A stretch of 64,000 nucleotides of DNA from Marsupella aquatica (Eukaryota > Marchantiophyta), in the NCBI GenBank assembly GCA_973895155.1, contig OZ316892.1, positions 25,916,001-25,980,000 of the forward strand, read 5' to 3'. The notes beneath the pieces are model-generated. The model searched no databases and was not told the DNA's origin. It saw nothing but the letters and a program-made list of their open reading frames with translations. Below, in pieces: positions 33,898 through 47,593 of the stretch. Position numbers and translations under genes: made by a program. Within the stretch, counting starts at the first letter, position 1, and every line of letters starts with the position of its first letter.

Positions 33898-36401
33898 CCT
33901 GCTGTTGCCTTATGGGTCCAAGTGCAGCCTGGCCCCATGCCCAACATCACTTTCAATCTTACACTGCCACTTCCATTTCTTCACATTCGCCCTCCTCCTA
34001 TAGCTCCCTCCCCCACCTCCCTTTTCGGAATGTTATGCATGGTTTCTACATTTTTGCACCAGACAAAACGTAAACCTTTAGCAATAGCATTATTGGTTAA
34101 CAAGTTCACTATACTGCATAGAAAGTTACTTTTTAAGTCTTTTGCAGATACTGATTGTAGGATTTGCAACAAATTCGGTTGCGTTCAGCAACCCTGAGCA
34201 TATGACTACGAAATCATACTCTTTCTCCACTAGAAGGTCCGCCTTACCATCTACAAATCTCATTGAGCAGATCGATTGCAGTCTAGATGCACGGTACGCT
34301 GTTCAGAAGGAAGGAGTATGGGCAGATCACTCAGTGTCGTTTGTAGTTAAAATGCGTAAGAGGAAAAGCTTACACAAGGGGTCTTCCAAAGAAGGTAATG
34401 CACCAAACTCATTTGCAGTCAACGGTCGAAATTTCTCTTCAAGACCTGTTGAGGGGAAGCTGTACTTCATGTGAAATATCTGGGCAATCGAAGTTTGTGA
34501 ACAACTGTGTTCTAGTAGTACCCAAAAAGCATTCTGCCGGATCTACAGTAAGTTTCCTCCAGTGTGGAACGAATGCCTCCTCGTCTACTTGGACCACAGT
34601 CGTTCAGCGTGTTTGGTTGAATCTGACATGTCTCCACCCTGAGAAACTCCTTCCGTGGCATTGGAAAAGTGTCATTTGAATTGAATGTTCTAACTGAGAG
34701 AATCTGTGCACCTATGCAAGAAGGTCATGGAAAGCCCGGAAAACCTGGGAAACCTCAACCGATTGGGCAGCAGCATCCTGAACCATCTGACTTAAAGAGT
34801 CGTTTTCGTCCTTTCTGTTGTACACACCCATAATGACATCGAGAATTTGTGTTCCCGCATTTTTTGGTCGGTGTTGATTTCCTCATTGCAAACTTTTAGG
34901 GTCTACTTAAATTCCATTTATGCTTCATGGATTTTATTATCTATTGGCCGGATGCCCGTGAGTACCAATGAATCAATGAGAGAGTATGATATTGATGATT
35001 GAGAAGTACTTTCCAAGAAGTCGGGGGCACTTGGGAGGTTTTTACACCAAAGCAAACTGGAGGGCCAGTGCGCACACTAAATATAGTGTACCAGGGCTAA
35101 AAGCATTTTTTGAATCTTTTTATTGGCCCCAAGGTCTTGTAAAGCCAAGTGAAGCCAGTTGGTGCCAAATCAATTTACTAAAAGACATATTGAGTACCCA
35201 CTCCACCTCAATGTCACTTAGTCTTTGACTAAAGCCTTTCTAGATGTGAGAAGAGAAGATCTTATGAAGAACTTGTGAGTCCCCTTTTAATGCAAATGAT
35301 TTAAAATAGAAATGGACCAAGAGGCCAAAAGAAGAGACCTGACTACCTGAGGTGGTCTAAAATCTAGAACAAAAGAGTGCTCCACATAAGCAAAAATTGG
35401 GCCCCACTACATTCTATGTAGGATTGGTAACAGGTTCAGTTGAAAGCGCCCCCAATGTTTTGTAAAGTGAGCAGCAGTTTCTCCCAAATGGATGGCTCTG
35501 ATCAGATCTTGGAGACCAAACAAAAGTGGAAACTGCCCCCAATCTCTTGTAACGCCACCCTGAGAAGAGACAAAGTTGTACAAGAGAAACAAGAAAATAC
35601 ATGTGATGCAAGATAATTGTTAAGACATGTTATGAGTAGTTCTAATCATTTAGTCCTCATGGTCATGCCATACTTGTTGCCATGAGATTGTTGTGCCTGT
35701 GTGGTCATTGTGGCCATGGTGTCGAGCCAAGGCAAAGAAATATAGGTGAAGCAAAGGAAATTGTTGAGGCATCTTGTCCTTGGTGTTGCCATGTAGTGTT
35801 GTTATGACCATGCAATCAATGTGTATGTTACACAATTGCTGTTGGGTAATCTAATTCAAACTCCCCATCCCCTCCCATTTCTTATTGCACAAAAATGTCA
35901 AGGTGAAGAAAAGAATTGCAACTGAGACCACAAGCGTTCTTATTGTTCTGACTAGTCAGATCATCTTCTCAATCACTTTCATGGGTGCAAAATTTATGTT
36001 GGGTGATTGTGGTTGCAATTTTGGTCAGTGATCATTTTTGTAAGTGCTGTTTTCTTTGTGTGTTTGGGGGGGCGCAAATGTGAGGGCATCAGGACACGAG
36101 GTGGTGGGCACTGCCTTGCAAAATCCAAGCTCAATCGTGTGATTGGAGGGAGAATTTGTTGTCTTTTGTTTTTATGTAATTCAATAAATATATTATCTAA
36201 TATCTATATTCAAAAATATTATTGATTTTTAATAAATTATATTTTTGTCACGGGCAGGTGCAGACAGGCTCAGGCAGACAGTTGAGATAGAATGGTTGTA
36301 TGGATGGATTTGGCTGTGATATAAAAGAAATGGGGCCAGTTCTTGGTTCCGGCCTGTTTCTCATCGAATCTGTAAATGGATGAAAGAAAAGAGAGATACT
36401 A

Positions 36402-36516
36402 GATGGACCCCTAAAATGAGAAGTGTTACTTAATGGACTGTTGATTTAAGGTCTATCAAGGGTATCAATCACTCATGGGGTCCATCAAGTAAAACTTTTC
36501 ATTTTGGGGATCCATC
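36402..36516. repeat. MITE-like imperfect hairpin
   Basis: Arms 36402-36438 and 36480-36516 are inverted repeats with about six mismatches in 37 bases, starting GATGGACCCCTAAAATGAG and its complement, around a 41-base loop. There is no coding content. Terminal duplication is not clear. Confidence 0.7.
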
Positions 36517-36529
36517 TTTCATGTCCCCC

Positions 36530-39500
36530 AGATTAGTCAAAATTACTAACATGCCCCCAAGAGTAAATTACTTATCAAGTCCCCCCACGCTTAACCAGAC
36601 TAGACTAACCTGAGGTGGTACATAATTGATCAGGGGACACATGGATGCTCAAGGGTCTCACCTCCACAAAAATGATATATCACATGTGACAAAACATAGA
36701 GTTTAAATAATGGGGTCCCACCAACTCTATCTTCAGTTTGGACCAGATTCCTCCATTTGACACTCACCCAACTCTTATGTTGAGTACTGTCTATGAGCAA
36801 AAAAAAATCACATTTTGGTCCTCCTCATCTCCGCCACTATAACAGTCAGAGGGGTTAGCCTGGGATCTGCATCATCACCTGGCACATCCTGGTTGAGTCT
36901 AGGTGACCCAGCCCCTGTCCTATAAAGTAAGGTCCTTTGATTGTTGATACTACCGTCACAAGTTTTAGGTCAACCTGGAGAATGGAGGGCAGCAACATTA
37001 TTGACAAGCTCCATAGCAGCATAGAATGTAAGCTGCAATGTTGTCTGAAGGATTTTGAGCTTGCCCAGCAGGTTGTGCCATTTTCCACACCTGCGTTGAG
37101 CTAGGACTTTAGGAGATGAGATCAACAATGATAAGGGCTCAAGTAGTGATATGGAGAGTTTGGATGCAAAAACCTGCAATGATATTACTGACAATCCATG
37201 TTGTCTGAAGTTGCAATTCATGAATCACTTTCTTTGGAAACTCAGAAATATGGACTACAGCTTTGTCATAGATGAGAAGAAGCTCAAAAGCATGTTGACT
37301 GCTCCTCTACAACTTCATTAATTAGGGCTGCTCCATCCGCTAGAAGGGCAAGCATTGAGAAAATTCTTTGGATGCGCTTGAGCTAAATCACGTAGACTGC
37401 CTTATGTCACGTTTTGTTTTCCAGCAAGAGACTTAGACCCAATGCTCTTTACTGCCATCAAAAGTGCAATAATTTTGAATGGAGCTCTCTTGTGTCCATT
37501 GTGTATTTGCGTTGCAATCAATCCTTTGGCCATCTGTTCCTGTGATCTTAGAGATTGACTTAATTTGTAGCTCCCATTCACAATGGCAGCCCGAATGGCA
37601 GCCGTGGATCAAGATCAAGTGCGAATCCTGCACTCAGCAAAGTTGGACTTGCAAAGTTCAGCAAGAAGTTTTTTGTGGGAATTCATTACACAATTTTTCT
37701 GTCTTATGCAAAAAATTTCATATGGGATTTGCAAACTGTGGTTAGGTTAACTTTAACTTGATCAGGATGTTTGCAACTGACTGTTGATTTGGGGTGAGAG
37801 TTTGTATTTATTTCAAGTGGACCAAACACATTATGCGGGTGGTAAATGTGTGTGCAAGCTGGAAAAGCCAAAAGGAAGCCTCCAAATTAGGGGTCAGATT
37901 ATCTAGGGCACCAGTGAGATGGTCTTACTATGGCCATAAGTTTTTTTGCTAATGGAAACAATGTTTTTCTAGCCAACCCTCATCCCCAAATGTGGACCCA
38001 CTATTATTGTGCTGGGAATTATAATTGGCCCTGGATTTTCTGTGTGACCAGGGCTGTAACCCTGTGCCCATATTAAATTGGCCATGTTCCTTTATAAGGC
38101 ATGTCAGCAGTGTATTGTTGTCATCATCTGACCCTCAGGTCCAGTTGCATTAGTTGGCAGGGTAAAGTGGGGCTGGCCCCCTGTCACTACAATTGTGCAA
38201 GTGATAATGTTTGTAAATGAACATTTTCAGAATGCACCAAAAACAATTCAAGCTGCTAGAACATCTTTATATAAGTATTGATCTAAGCAAAGAAAAAGGA
38301 GGGAGGGTTTAAGCAAATTACAGCTAGTACTCTTGTTTTCTAGGGTTACACACATAGGACGTTGAAAATATCATGACATAATTGTGTATACTATAATCAA
38401 TATAGATTGCTACTCTCTTGGTGTCCATTTGGGGCTGGACATTGTTGGCTACTGTCCACTTTTGCCACCAGGATCGTCACTAACTATTGACTTTTCTTTG
38501 TCGCCATTCCCCAGACCCGTGCACCACTTCTGGAGTTAAACAATTCACCACCAACTCCCTTTAATAGTAGGTTTAGCCATTCTTTGCTAGGGAGTAAGAT
38601 TCTTAGTCTAGACTTCCATCTATTGTAGGTTTGTTTAGGTCCTGCCCAGACTCTTTTCTCCTACTTGTGTTGTTGAAACATGTCCACGTTAGGTCTATAT
38701 TGCATTCATATGTCATGACAGAAGACTTGAAAAGGGCTTTGGAAGACATTGACTAAGCATTGGACTATTGGAGCCTGTATTCTATAGTCAAGTAAATAGA
38801 CTCATAGACACTTGTACAGGTCCCATAAGAGGAACCCCTTTGGCAGGGCGCTAACTCATTCCTTCTTTCTTGCCAAGTTTTCAAGAGGAGCTTTGCAATC
38901 TAGCAATGTCCAGTCCTAGGCTGTACATCACAAAATGCAAGGTACTTTTTGTTCAGAGTCCCTGGGCCAATTCATGGACACAATAGAAACCTAATTATGC
39001 CCATGTCAAGGGCCCAACCAGAACCGAATGCCTTACTCCCCCTCTAAAAGGTGGTAACTATGTGAAAGTCTGTAAAAGGGAGCTATGACAGTCTAAAGTT
39101 GCCCTCTAAACATAAACAATTATAGGCTCCAAGTCATTTAAATGTTTATAACTGAAAGCAAATACACAAACTTAAAGGATACAAAGAGAGAGAAGTTATG
39201 TAAGGTACCATTCGACCGATCCTTTTTATTCGTACTAGAGGCGCATGGTACAAAAATTGAATGCGCACAGAAGAGATTTTCTTTTGCAATTTTAGCTAGC
39301 AAAAGAACACCAGGAAGAAAATATTTCCTTAGCATCTAAAATTGTCCAATCCAACTCCAATGGAATCACCCATGATGTAGTGTATGAACGTACAACTAAA
39401 ATATTATGGAAAAGTTGTTAGTTGAACAAAATTCAGTTGAAACAATGCCCCCCCAAAACTACCCACAATGTACCGTAAAATATAGTCCTGAATGGATGTA

Positions 39501-40120
39501 GAACCATCCTTCTATTCTATTGTGACCAAGTAGGTTTGGTCACAGGGCCTGGAAATCTTATTGGTTGGACCACAATTAAACAGAATTTCATCTAGGTTGT
39601 GAAAATCTTTACGACATTACATTTCAGACAGTGTTCAATGTCATGTACAGTAAGCTTCTTTTCGTGGGCGCCAGGTGATTTCAAAATTTGAATTAACAAA
39701 TGATTAGGGTCAGGGCTCCAGGTCCCTGAGACCCTGACCTTTAATAATTAGTAAGAAGCTAACGTGACAGTGCGGAACAGGAGGAGCAGGAAATGGAAAG
39801 TACTGTACCGGTACAGTACTATGCCTCCAGGCTCAGAGGAGGGGGCGGGGAAAATTTTGGAAAACAATAAAGTTGTCATAAATAATAAAAAAATTGAAAC
39901 ATAAAATTATAAGTACTGTAGATTTGAAAACACATCGTGTACTATTCTGGCACTCTTTTATCTTTTTATAGTGGTCCTCTCTCGACTAGTTTTGTACTTT
40001 TCTCATTGTATTTTGTCGATTCTTTTTAGGTAATATGAACTTAAAATCGAGATAGACATAACCGTTTGAGAAAAAGCCCCGATGGACAAACTTAACCTGG
40101 ATGCACACAGATTGCTTTCC
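36530..40120. other. Intergenic DNA, no supported gene
   Basis: Only short frames without domains. I see no tRNA or rRNA signature. Confidence 0.5.
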
Positions 40121-41072
40121 CTTATTTTTACACTAAATCATAAAATTAAAGAACGAAGAAGCGAGAGAGTCCCAATGGCAAAGCAAACCAACAAAGGGAG
40201 AGAAAAGGAAAAGGAAAATACCCAAGAAAACCAAAGAAACCCAACAACAAGCTGACAAGCCCCGAAAATAGTGAATGTCCAAGTATTATGAAATATAATG
40301 GACACACTCTGTCTAAAGAAAGTTTGAATATTGAAAAAAAGATGATAAAGAAAAATACTTTTCATATTGGATATTTGGTCTTTCTATTTATTTGTTTTGT
40401 ATTTGTATCGTCTTTTTCTTCTTGTATCTTGGTGATCTTTTGTGGATGAATTTGTTCCCTCTTTCACTTTGGCACTAAACAATAAAGTAAAGATGAAAAG
40501 CAGAAATTGGAGAGGGACTGAGTTTTTGTACTCTAAAGCTTGTTTTATTAGGCTTGCTCCCATAGAGTACCTCCCTGTCACATTTGCATTCTGACTGTAC
40601 ATGTGTATCATTATCTCTTCACATCATCATCGTAGTGTAGTGTTATATTTTATTTTTTCTAGGTTTTTGGGTTTGCATTTGCGTTCTTTGGAGGATATAT
40701 TCTCTAGACATCTTTTGCTTTTACTCCATTATAATAGTTTGTTCCTTTCTGAGTCAACTGGTTCCCTCTTTTATTTTGGTAAATCACTGTAGATGTGTAC
40801 CATAGCTCCTCACATCATCATCGTAGTGTACTAGTGGTAGATTTAGTCTTTCCTAGGTTTTTAGGTTTGCATTTGCTTTTATAGTATCTTGATCTCTTTT
40901 GCTTTTACTCCATTGTACTGGTCGGGTACTTTTTGAGTCAACTTGTTCCCTCTTTCATTTTGGCACTAAATCATTAAATAATAGTGTAGTGGTAGATTAA
41001 TTTTTTCTAGGTTTTTGGGTTGCATTTGCGTTTATAGTCTCTTTACCTCTTTTGCTTTTCCTCCATTATACT

Positions 41073-43061
41073 ACTGCTACATTCTTCCGAGCTACATTGG
41101 ACCTCCACCCTGATTGGGTTGTCCTCCAGGTTGATGTCTCTAACGCTTTTAATACGGTTTCTCGGGCAGCCATTTTTCGTGCTTTGAGGGCGGCGGATCC
41201 AGACATCCAATCCCTGATCCCCTTTGTCCGTTGTTTTTATGGACTCGAGGCCCCACTCTTCTATAGTCATCACTCCTCTACAGGTGTGTATACCACTCTT
41301 TCCTCTGCAGCAGGTACACGTCAGGGTGACCCTTTGGGTGGGCCTCTTTTTGCCATTGCCCATTTTACAGCTTTACGGGAAGCTGCCATGGCCCACCCCC
41401 AGTGTATCTTCCCCTCCCTTTCAGATGACACCCACATCATTGGTCCTCCTGCCGCGGTTACTTCTGCCCTCGCCACTCTTTCCACCCATTTGATGGGCCT
41501 CGGTTTACGAGTTCAGCCTGTGAAGAGTCGTGCATGGAGTCCAGCTGGGTTACCCTCTGATCTTGTGCTTCCCCCAGGGTTCTTACGTCCAGCCGATGGT
41601 CTTCGGGTCCTTGGCTCCCCAGTCGGTACCGCCTCCTTTTGCTCATCTTTCATCGCTGACTCTATACAGGCTGCCTTAGCCCATACTCCTATGCTCCCTA
41701 AGTTAGTAGATTCTCAGGCAGCATTTGGGATGTTGTTGAGGTGCATCCACCCTCGTGCGTCTTATCTGGCTAGGACGCATCCCCCTACCGAGGATCTTTG
41801 TCTCCACCTTCGAGCATTTGATGTCTCCATTCGTCAGACCCTGGCCTCTCTTTTAGGTCCGGGTACGTTGCTCTCATCTCCGTGGCTTCATCGACAACTC
41901 AGTCTTCCTATTTCGCAGGGTGGTTTTGGGCTTACTTCCATTGAGAGCCTTGCACCTTTGGCCTTTTTGGATGCATGGGCGGCCGCCTTCTCGTTGTTGG
42001 CCGATCGTTTTCTTATTGAGGATCACCCTTTTTTACTTTCATCTCTCATGGAGGTAGAGGAGGGTTCCCTCCCGTTTCAGGTTCATTTGCGCGCAGCGCG
42101 GTCCTCATTACCAGATCCCGTTCGCGCCGCGTTACCTTCTTTCCAGGAGTTTTTATCCTTGGATGCCGTTCGTCTTCAGGCAGACCTCGCTGGGCGTATG
42201 CACACTTTCACCCTTTCCAGCATCCTCTCCGAGGCACCTGACACGGACCGAGCTCGGATTCTTTCTTCCGGAGGGAAGGGCGCAGGTGGATGGCTTCAGG
42301 CCAATCCAGTCATTCCTCATTTGCGGATGTCTTCAACGGAGTTCTCCACAGCCATGCGTCTTTGTCTGGGGCTGCCCCACCCACTTCTTGCAGGTTTACC
42401 TCCTTCTTGCACTTGTGGGAAGCCTTGTGATGCCATAGGTGTCCATCTTCTTCGGTGCAGTTTGGGAGGTGAAACCATTATTGTTCACGATGCTGTGCGA
42501 GATGCGACTGCTCAGGTTCTCTCTGGCTCTTTGGTATGCGTGCGGCGGGAGGTGGTACTCGAGTTACCTGGTCCTCCATCACAGCGGTTACGGGTGGATC
42601 TTACCATGGTCCGTGAGGGTCAACGTACTTTGGCAGATGTTGTGGTGGCAAACCCATTGCGCCAAGACATCATTGGGACAGCGGCAACTACGGCAGGGGC
42701 AGCAGCGTCACGTGCGGCAACAACGAAGGAGGCCAAATATGCTGCACGAGCTTCATCCGACAGCTTCCTCCCCCTTGCTGTGGAGCTATTTGGGCGTCTT
42801 CATCCTCAGTTTGATGGGCTTCTTCGGCAAGCTGCCCGGGATGTTCATGGCCGAATGGGTCCCACCGGACCCCCGCTTTCTATTTTGACCACGCACTTTC
42901 GCCAACGCATTTCAGTCACCTTACAACGTGCTCAAGCTCGGGCCATCTATCGTCGATCTCTTACAGTGGGTGCTAGTGTGCCTCCGCAGCGGCTAGCTCC
43001 CCTTGAGGATGTTCCAATCCCACTTGCCGATCTAGTTTTGACTCTTGATGTGGACCATTAG
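41073..43061 (+). pseudogene. LINE polyprotein: partial RT, zinc motif, restriction-like endonuclease
   Basis: The uninterrupted frame starts inside the RT at LQVDVSNAFNTVSR (the palm motif with the first catalytic Asp). It then shows AGTRQGDPLGGPLFA and SLSDDTHIIGP (the F/YxDD motif in the form LSDD). After a long thumb and linker comes CTCGKPCDAIGVHLLRC near residue 453, the Cys/His knuckle found before the endonuclease in R2-like LINEs. Then LRVDLTMV and TLADVVVANP near 512-530 match the PD-(D/E)xK-like core of the restriction-like endonuclease. The frame ends with TAG at 43059. The N-terminal half of the RT and any upstream DNA-binding fingers are missing, so it is not autonomous. Absence of stops over ~660 codons suggests a recent insertion. 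Confidence 0.85.
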
Positions 43062-43310
43062 CTTTTTGTCACAATCGGTAGGAATGATGAGGACCTCGGT
43101 CCGCTTGGGTTAGTTTTAGTCTCTCTCTCTTTCTTGGTTTTTAGGGGTTCCCTATTGTTCATTTCTTACTTTTAGTTCCTCTTTCTTGGTGTTTAGTGGT
43201 TCCCTTTTGCTCACTTCTTTTTCGATTGGTTTTGTCCACTTGGGCCCTCTTTTGTTTGTTCATTTGTACTCTGTTTGGTCCCTTTGTATATAAAAAGTGT
43301 GTATATTTCT
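41073..43310 (+). mobile_element. 5'-truncated R2-class LINE inserted in the tandem array
   Basis: The array breaks after ATTATACT (41065-41072) and resumes with ATTATACT (43311-43318), giving an 8-bp target-site duplication. Between them lies 2238 bp with a plus-strand reverse transcriptase frame that begins partway through the RT domain and a ~250-bp 3' tail. The 5' truncation is typical of target-primed reverse transcription. Confidence 0.85.
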
Positions 43311-44040
43311 ATTATACTCGTTTCGTACATTTTAAGTCAACTTGTTCCCTCTTTCATTTGGGCACAATCATAAAATGATAGTGTAGTGGTAGATTAAATT
43401 TTTCTAGATTTTGGGTTTGCATTTGAGTTTATAGTCTCTATACCTCTTTTGCTTTCCTCCATTATACTTGTTTGGTCCTTTTTAAGTCAACTTGTTCCCT
43501 CTTTCATTTGGGCACAATCATAAAATGATAGTGTAGTGGTAGGTTAATTTTTTTCTAGGTTTTGGGTTTGCATTTGCCTTTATAGTCTCTATCCCTCTTT
43601 TGCTTTTCCTCCATTATACTTGTTTGGTCCTTTCTGAGTCAACTTCTTCCCTCATTCATTTTGGCACTAAATCATAAAATAATAGTGTCGTGGTAGATTA
43701 ATTTTTTCTAGGTTTCTGGGTTTGCATTTGCGTTTATAGTCTCTGTACCACTTTTGCTTTTCGTCCAGGACCTCCATTGTACTTGTTTGGTCCTTTTTGG
43801 TTCAACTTTTTCCCTCTTTCATTTTGGTACTAAATCATAAAAAACAAAGAAGCAAAGAAGGAAAGAAGAAGTTCCCTCTTCTCCATTTTGGTACTAAATC
43901 ATAAAAAATAAAGAAGGAAAGAAGAACTTCCCTCTTCCATTATTATACCTTAACCTAAATCATAAAAAATAAAGAAGGAAAGAGGAAGTCCCCTCCTTCA
44001 TTTGGGTACCTTAAATCATAAAATAAAGGAGCAAGGAATA

Positions 44041-47000
44041 AGTTGGAGAGCAACGAGGGAGGGGAAGGCGTCGTGCGACCAGTCCACTAGTACTCTCTCC
44101 GAGGAAAGGAGAGAGGGGAAAAGAGAGGGGGCCCCACAGGAGTAGTAGTAAGATTCCCTACTCTCCCATTCTCTCTCGTTCTGTGTGTAGTCTGTCGAGG
44201 AGCAATGCAGAGCACAGCATGGCGATGGGACCAGGCAAATCGGACAGGAGCGGGGATTCTTGCGAGAGGAGGAAATTATTCCTCGTCACGACGACTGCCT
44301 CCGTCTCCTCCGTCTCCTCCTGCTGATGCTGCTGAATTGCTTCCTCGTCCCGCTATGGCTTTTTGCTGTTTGTTTGTTTGTTGGCAATTTTGCTTTGTCT
44401 CGTGCAGGATGGAGCTTGTACGAAAATCCGTGCCCTGCTATTAATAATGGAAGATGATGAGCCTTGATGGAAGCAGCAGAAGCCCTTCCCTCCTCCTCCT
44501 CTCCTGCACAGTCCGGACTCCGGAGCTCCTCTCGTCCACAGTTCCACAGTTCCACAGTTCCACGGTCTACTCCGTGCGTGCCTAGGATGGAGCGAAGCGT
44601 GCATGTCTGCAGAGATGAGAGCGAGTGATGAGAGCGGAGTGGGCGTCGTCTACGCGACTCGGCATTCCCACCAGACCACCATAGCTTTTTTTCCCCTCCT
44701 GCCACTGGCATCGTTATAGCCGAGGACGGCATCCGAGGCCAGCACGGCCGGGCGCAGAAGGAATTGGACATTGGTTGCTTCAGGCCTTCAGGCTTCAGCC
44801 TTCATGGCATGAAGTGCATGCTCTCTCTTGTTGGGAGCGCTCTATTGGAGCGTCCGTGCCACTGGAGAGCGACGAGGAGTAGGTACACTAATGAAGAAGT
44901 TCACTAACTTCTCTAACTCCAGCCGCTCTTCGGTCAGTAGTAGGTCCGACTGTCCGCCTCTGTCGCTCGCGAGTCCCGACGACGAGCTACAATATTATTA
45001 GTTGGTCTCCCGGAGCCCTACGGCACGTAGCTCACTGTGCAGGTAGCTTTCTGAGATCCATCTTTCGTGGACAGCAAAAGCTGTTCACGGACAAACTCGG
45101 GGCTCGGGGTCTGCTTTGACAGCAGATGTGTTGCAACCTTTGTTTGCATCCTTCCCGCGGTTTCGACGAGGATCGGCCGCAGCAGCAAGTCAGGGATCAT
45201 CGAAGGAGCTGTGTGTGCTGGAGGGTGTGGCGATTCTCTCAGGGCAAGGGCAGGACTCGTGTCGTAGCAGGAAGGAAGGAAGTAGCACCATTGAGACGAG
45301 TCGCCTCCGCCGTCATGACCCCCTGAACTGGACGCTTCGTGTCTCCATAGCAGTCAACTTATCTGAGAGGCAGCAGGGAAGGAAGAAGACCGTCCAAGGA
45401 CGGAGAGGTGCGAGCAAATGTGAATAGCTGGGAGAATGCGCCAAGGGAGGAGTCGACAGATGCTTCTATGAGAGTTCCGAAGTTGAGACCTTAGACAAAC
45501 TGTGAGTGGAACGAAAAGTTGAAGGAGTTGTGCGTCCGGTAAAGGCGGGTCCCTCCGGAGGCGATTCGAAGGCTCCTGACTTGGAGTGTGGTCCTGGTGT
45601 TTCGTCCTGGGGCAGGCTTGTGTCAAATAAGCGGTCCGGAGCTGGAGGTTGACATCGCTTCACACTTGGTCGGCAGTTTAGTGTGGAGATCATCGTTTGT
45701 CAGTGAACAGGGGCACCGTCAGGGTTCTTGCGTGTCTTTCTGGGGGTGTCATTTTCTAGTGGTCAACGTTCTGAAGCTCAATCTGGGACACTTCTACACT
45801 TTCCATTGAAAGATTAACTTCACATATCCTAACACGGCGACAGTCGCGTCTATCGGCAATCTGTACGCGAGGAAATTCAAACGATAGTGCCCTTTATCGT
45901 AGCGAGGTTGCGCAAGATATGGTTGGAATCCGTTTAACAACGTCATCAGGGTCCTAGATTCGTCAATGCGTTCCGATTTACATTGAGCTGCAACGGGCTC
46001 AAGTTGGAGGTTCGTCCAAGGTGAGGCTCTTGGATTTGTCTTCCATCCCAGACTCTACAGTTGTCGGAGTACCGGTATGAATACGCATAGACACCTTGGG
46101 TTGCGTAATCTGCAGGGAGCAGCCATTCTCCCCGCAGAATAGTCGCTTCATTCGGGAGATGGCTCGTGTGCTACGCCTCCATATCCGAAGTAGCCCTCAT
46201 GAATGATTTACTTCATCCTAGTGGTTGACTATGTAGCCTCGTAGTTTGCCTTAGGTTTCTTCGTCTGTGCTTGGTTTGCCTTCACCTTGAGTTATCCGGG
46301 CGAAGTCGGATAGGTTGAGTAGTTAAGTTCTTCACGGAGCTCTCCCCTCTCCGTACGGACTCCCAGTACGGGTGATCTGTGGCATCAGGTCACGAGCATC
46401 CCGATTGAGTTCTTCGTTCCGCGAAGACGAACTTTGAACCTGAACACTTCTTACAGTCGTGGACGGCTCCATCCGGAGAGGGGACTTTAAGTCAATCTTT
46501 CTTTGAAGTTTCAGGTATGCTAATTTTTGGTTGGGTCGAGCTTACTTGTGGGACTCTTACTTTTGTACCTTTTTGTGGATTGCCCTGTCGCATTCTTGTG
46601 GCCCGGTGATCTGCTTGAAGCGAATTGTTGGAGGGACCTGTCCGTCAATGAATTGATAGGAATCGTGTCAAGATTTAGTTCAATTTCTTGTGGTGGTAGA
46701 AACCAGTACATGATTGATAGATGTTACAGCGCGTCAATTATGAGATCTTTCGTGTCTTGGTCGTGATCATGCTTTCTCTTTTCGCGGACTTGGATTTTCT
46801 CTCGTCGGCACAGTAGACCGTTGTGTTCTTGCCTTCTTATTCTTTCGACGCTTTGGATTCACCTCCCGAAGACGTCTGATTCTCAGTTCTCCTCGACTTA
46901 TTGGCGTTTTCATCCCGCACACCCGTCATCAGACAGTCTTGTAGTTACGGATCGCGCCGGGCAAAGTTTGTAGGAGCCTGAAGTTTAAGAAGCCTGAAGT

Positions 47001-47593
47001 AGTTTTTAGAGATTCTGCTTTGTGGGAAGCTTCCCCGAGTGGTTGTCTGTACATATTTCTTTCAGGACTTCCTCGATCAATATTTTGTTGTATCTCCTGC
47101 GTGTCATCTGGAACTCGAGGATATCTCTCACGCAAGGTTGTGTATGCAGATGAGTGGAAACAGTGGTTGATGGATGTAGGCTAGCTCAAATTAGATCCCA
47201 GTGATCATTTGTACAGAGAGCTGTGGAGGGCGAAATTCCCAAGCTGCCACAAGCCGTCAAGAACGCATTGTACAGTTACGAAGGAGATACCGACGACATA
47301 GTTCTACAGATGACCTAAACCTTGAGGAGAAGATCTTGTCTTGGCCATACATGAGAGCAGAAGTGCACGGGGAGGGTCGCGTATACTTTGTGCGGAAACA
47401 AAGGCTTTTTGTGTGATTACGGGAAAGTTACATCTTGTACCGCTGAGCTGGATGCGGAGTCATCCATCTACGCATCGAGTGAGCTCTGAGGGTGACAAAG
47501 GGTTCACAACCGTAGGCAACTGTCACGAATATTCAGGATTTTAGGTTAGAGTTTGTGCCAAGCTGATCTTTCTCAGCTAACATCGCGGTAGTC
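44041..47593 (+). promoter_or_regulatory. Upstream region and possible long leader of the SINAT gene
   Basis: Positions 44041-44200 are rich in CT/GA with CTCTCTCGTTCTGTG, as in plant leaders. From there to 47593 the DNA is non-repetitive with balanced composition and several short ATG-started frames (for example 44205-44444) with no recognisable domain. It could hold the promoter plus 5' UTR exons and introns. I cannot place a transcription start. Confidence 0.3.

Larger units (their letters stand above)
32309..36400. other. SDH1 3' flank and intergenic DNA
   Basis: No supported gene. It contains the two tandem duplications listed separately (33296 and 33571) and short frames without a recognisable domain. 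Confidence 0.5.
40125..44040. repeat. Satellite-like tandem array, interrupted by a LINE
   Basis: Degenerate units of roughly 150-190 bp share the words TCAACTTGTTCCCTCTTTCA, TTTTGGCACTAAATCATAAA, TAGTGTAGTGGTAGATTAA, TTTTTCTAGGTTTTTGGGTT and CTTTTGCTTTTCCTCCATTA. Units are visible from ~40380 to 41072 and again from 43311 to ~43830. Shorter AAATCATAAAA-AAAGAAGGAAAGA variants continue to ~44040, and a related fragment lies near 40125. The RT-encoding insertion divides the array. Confidence 0.85.

Noticed and set aside
42400-42465. Retroviral-type CCHC gag knuckle in the LINE
   Set aside because: Spacing and position after RT and before a PD-(D/E)xK-like core fit the R2-class C-terminal Cys/His motif.
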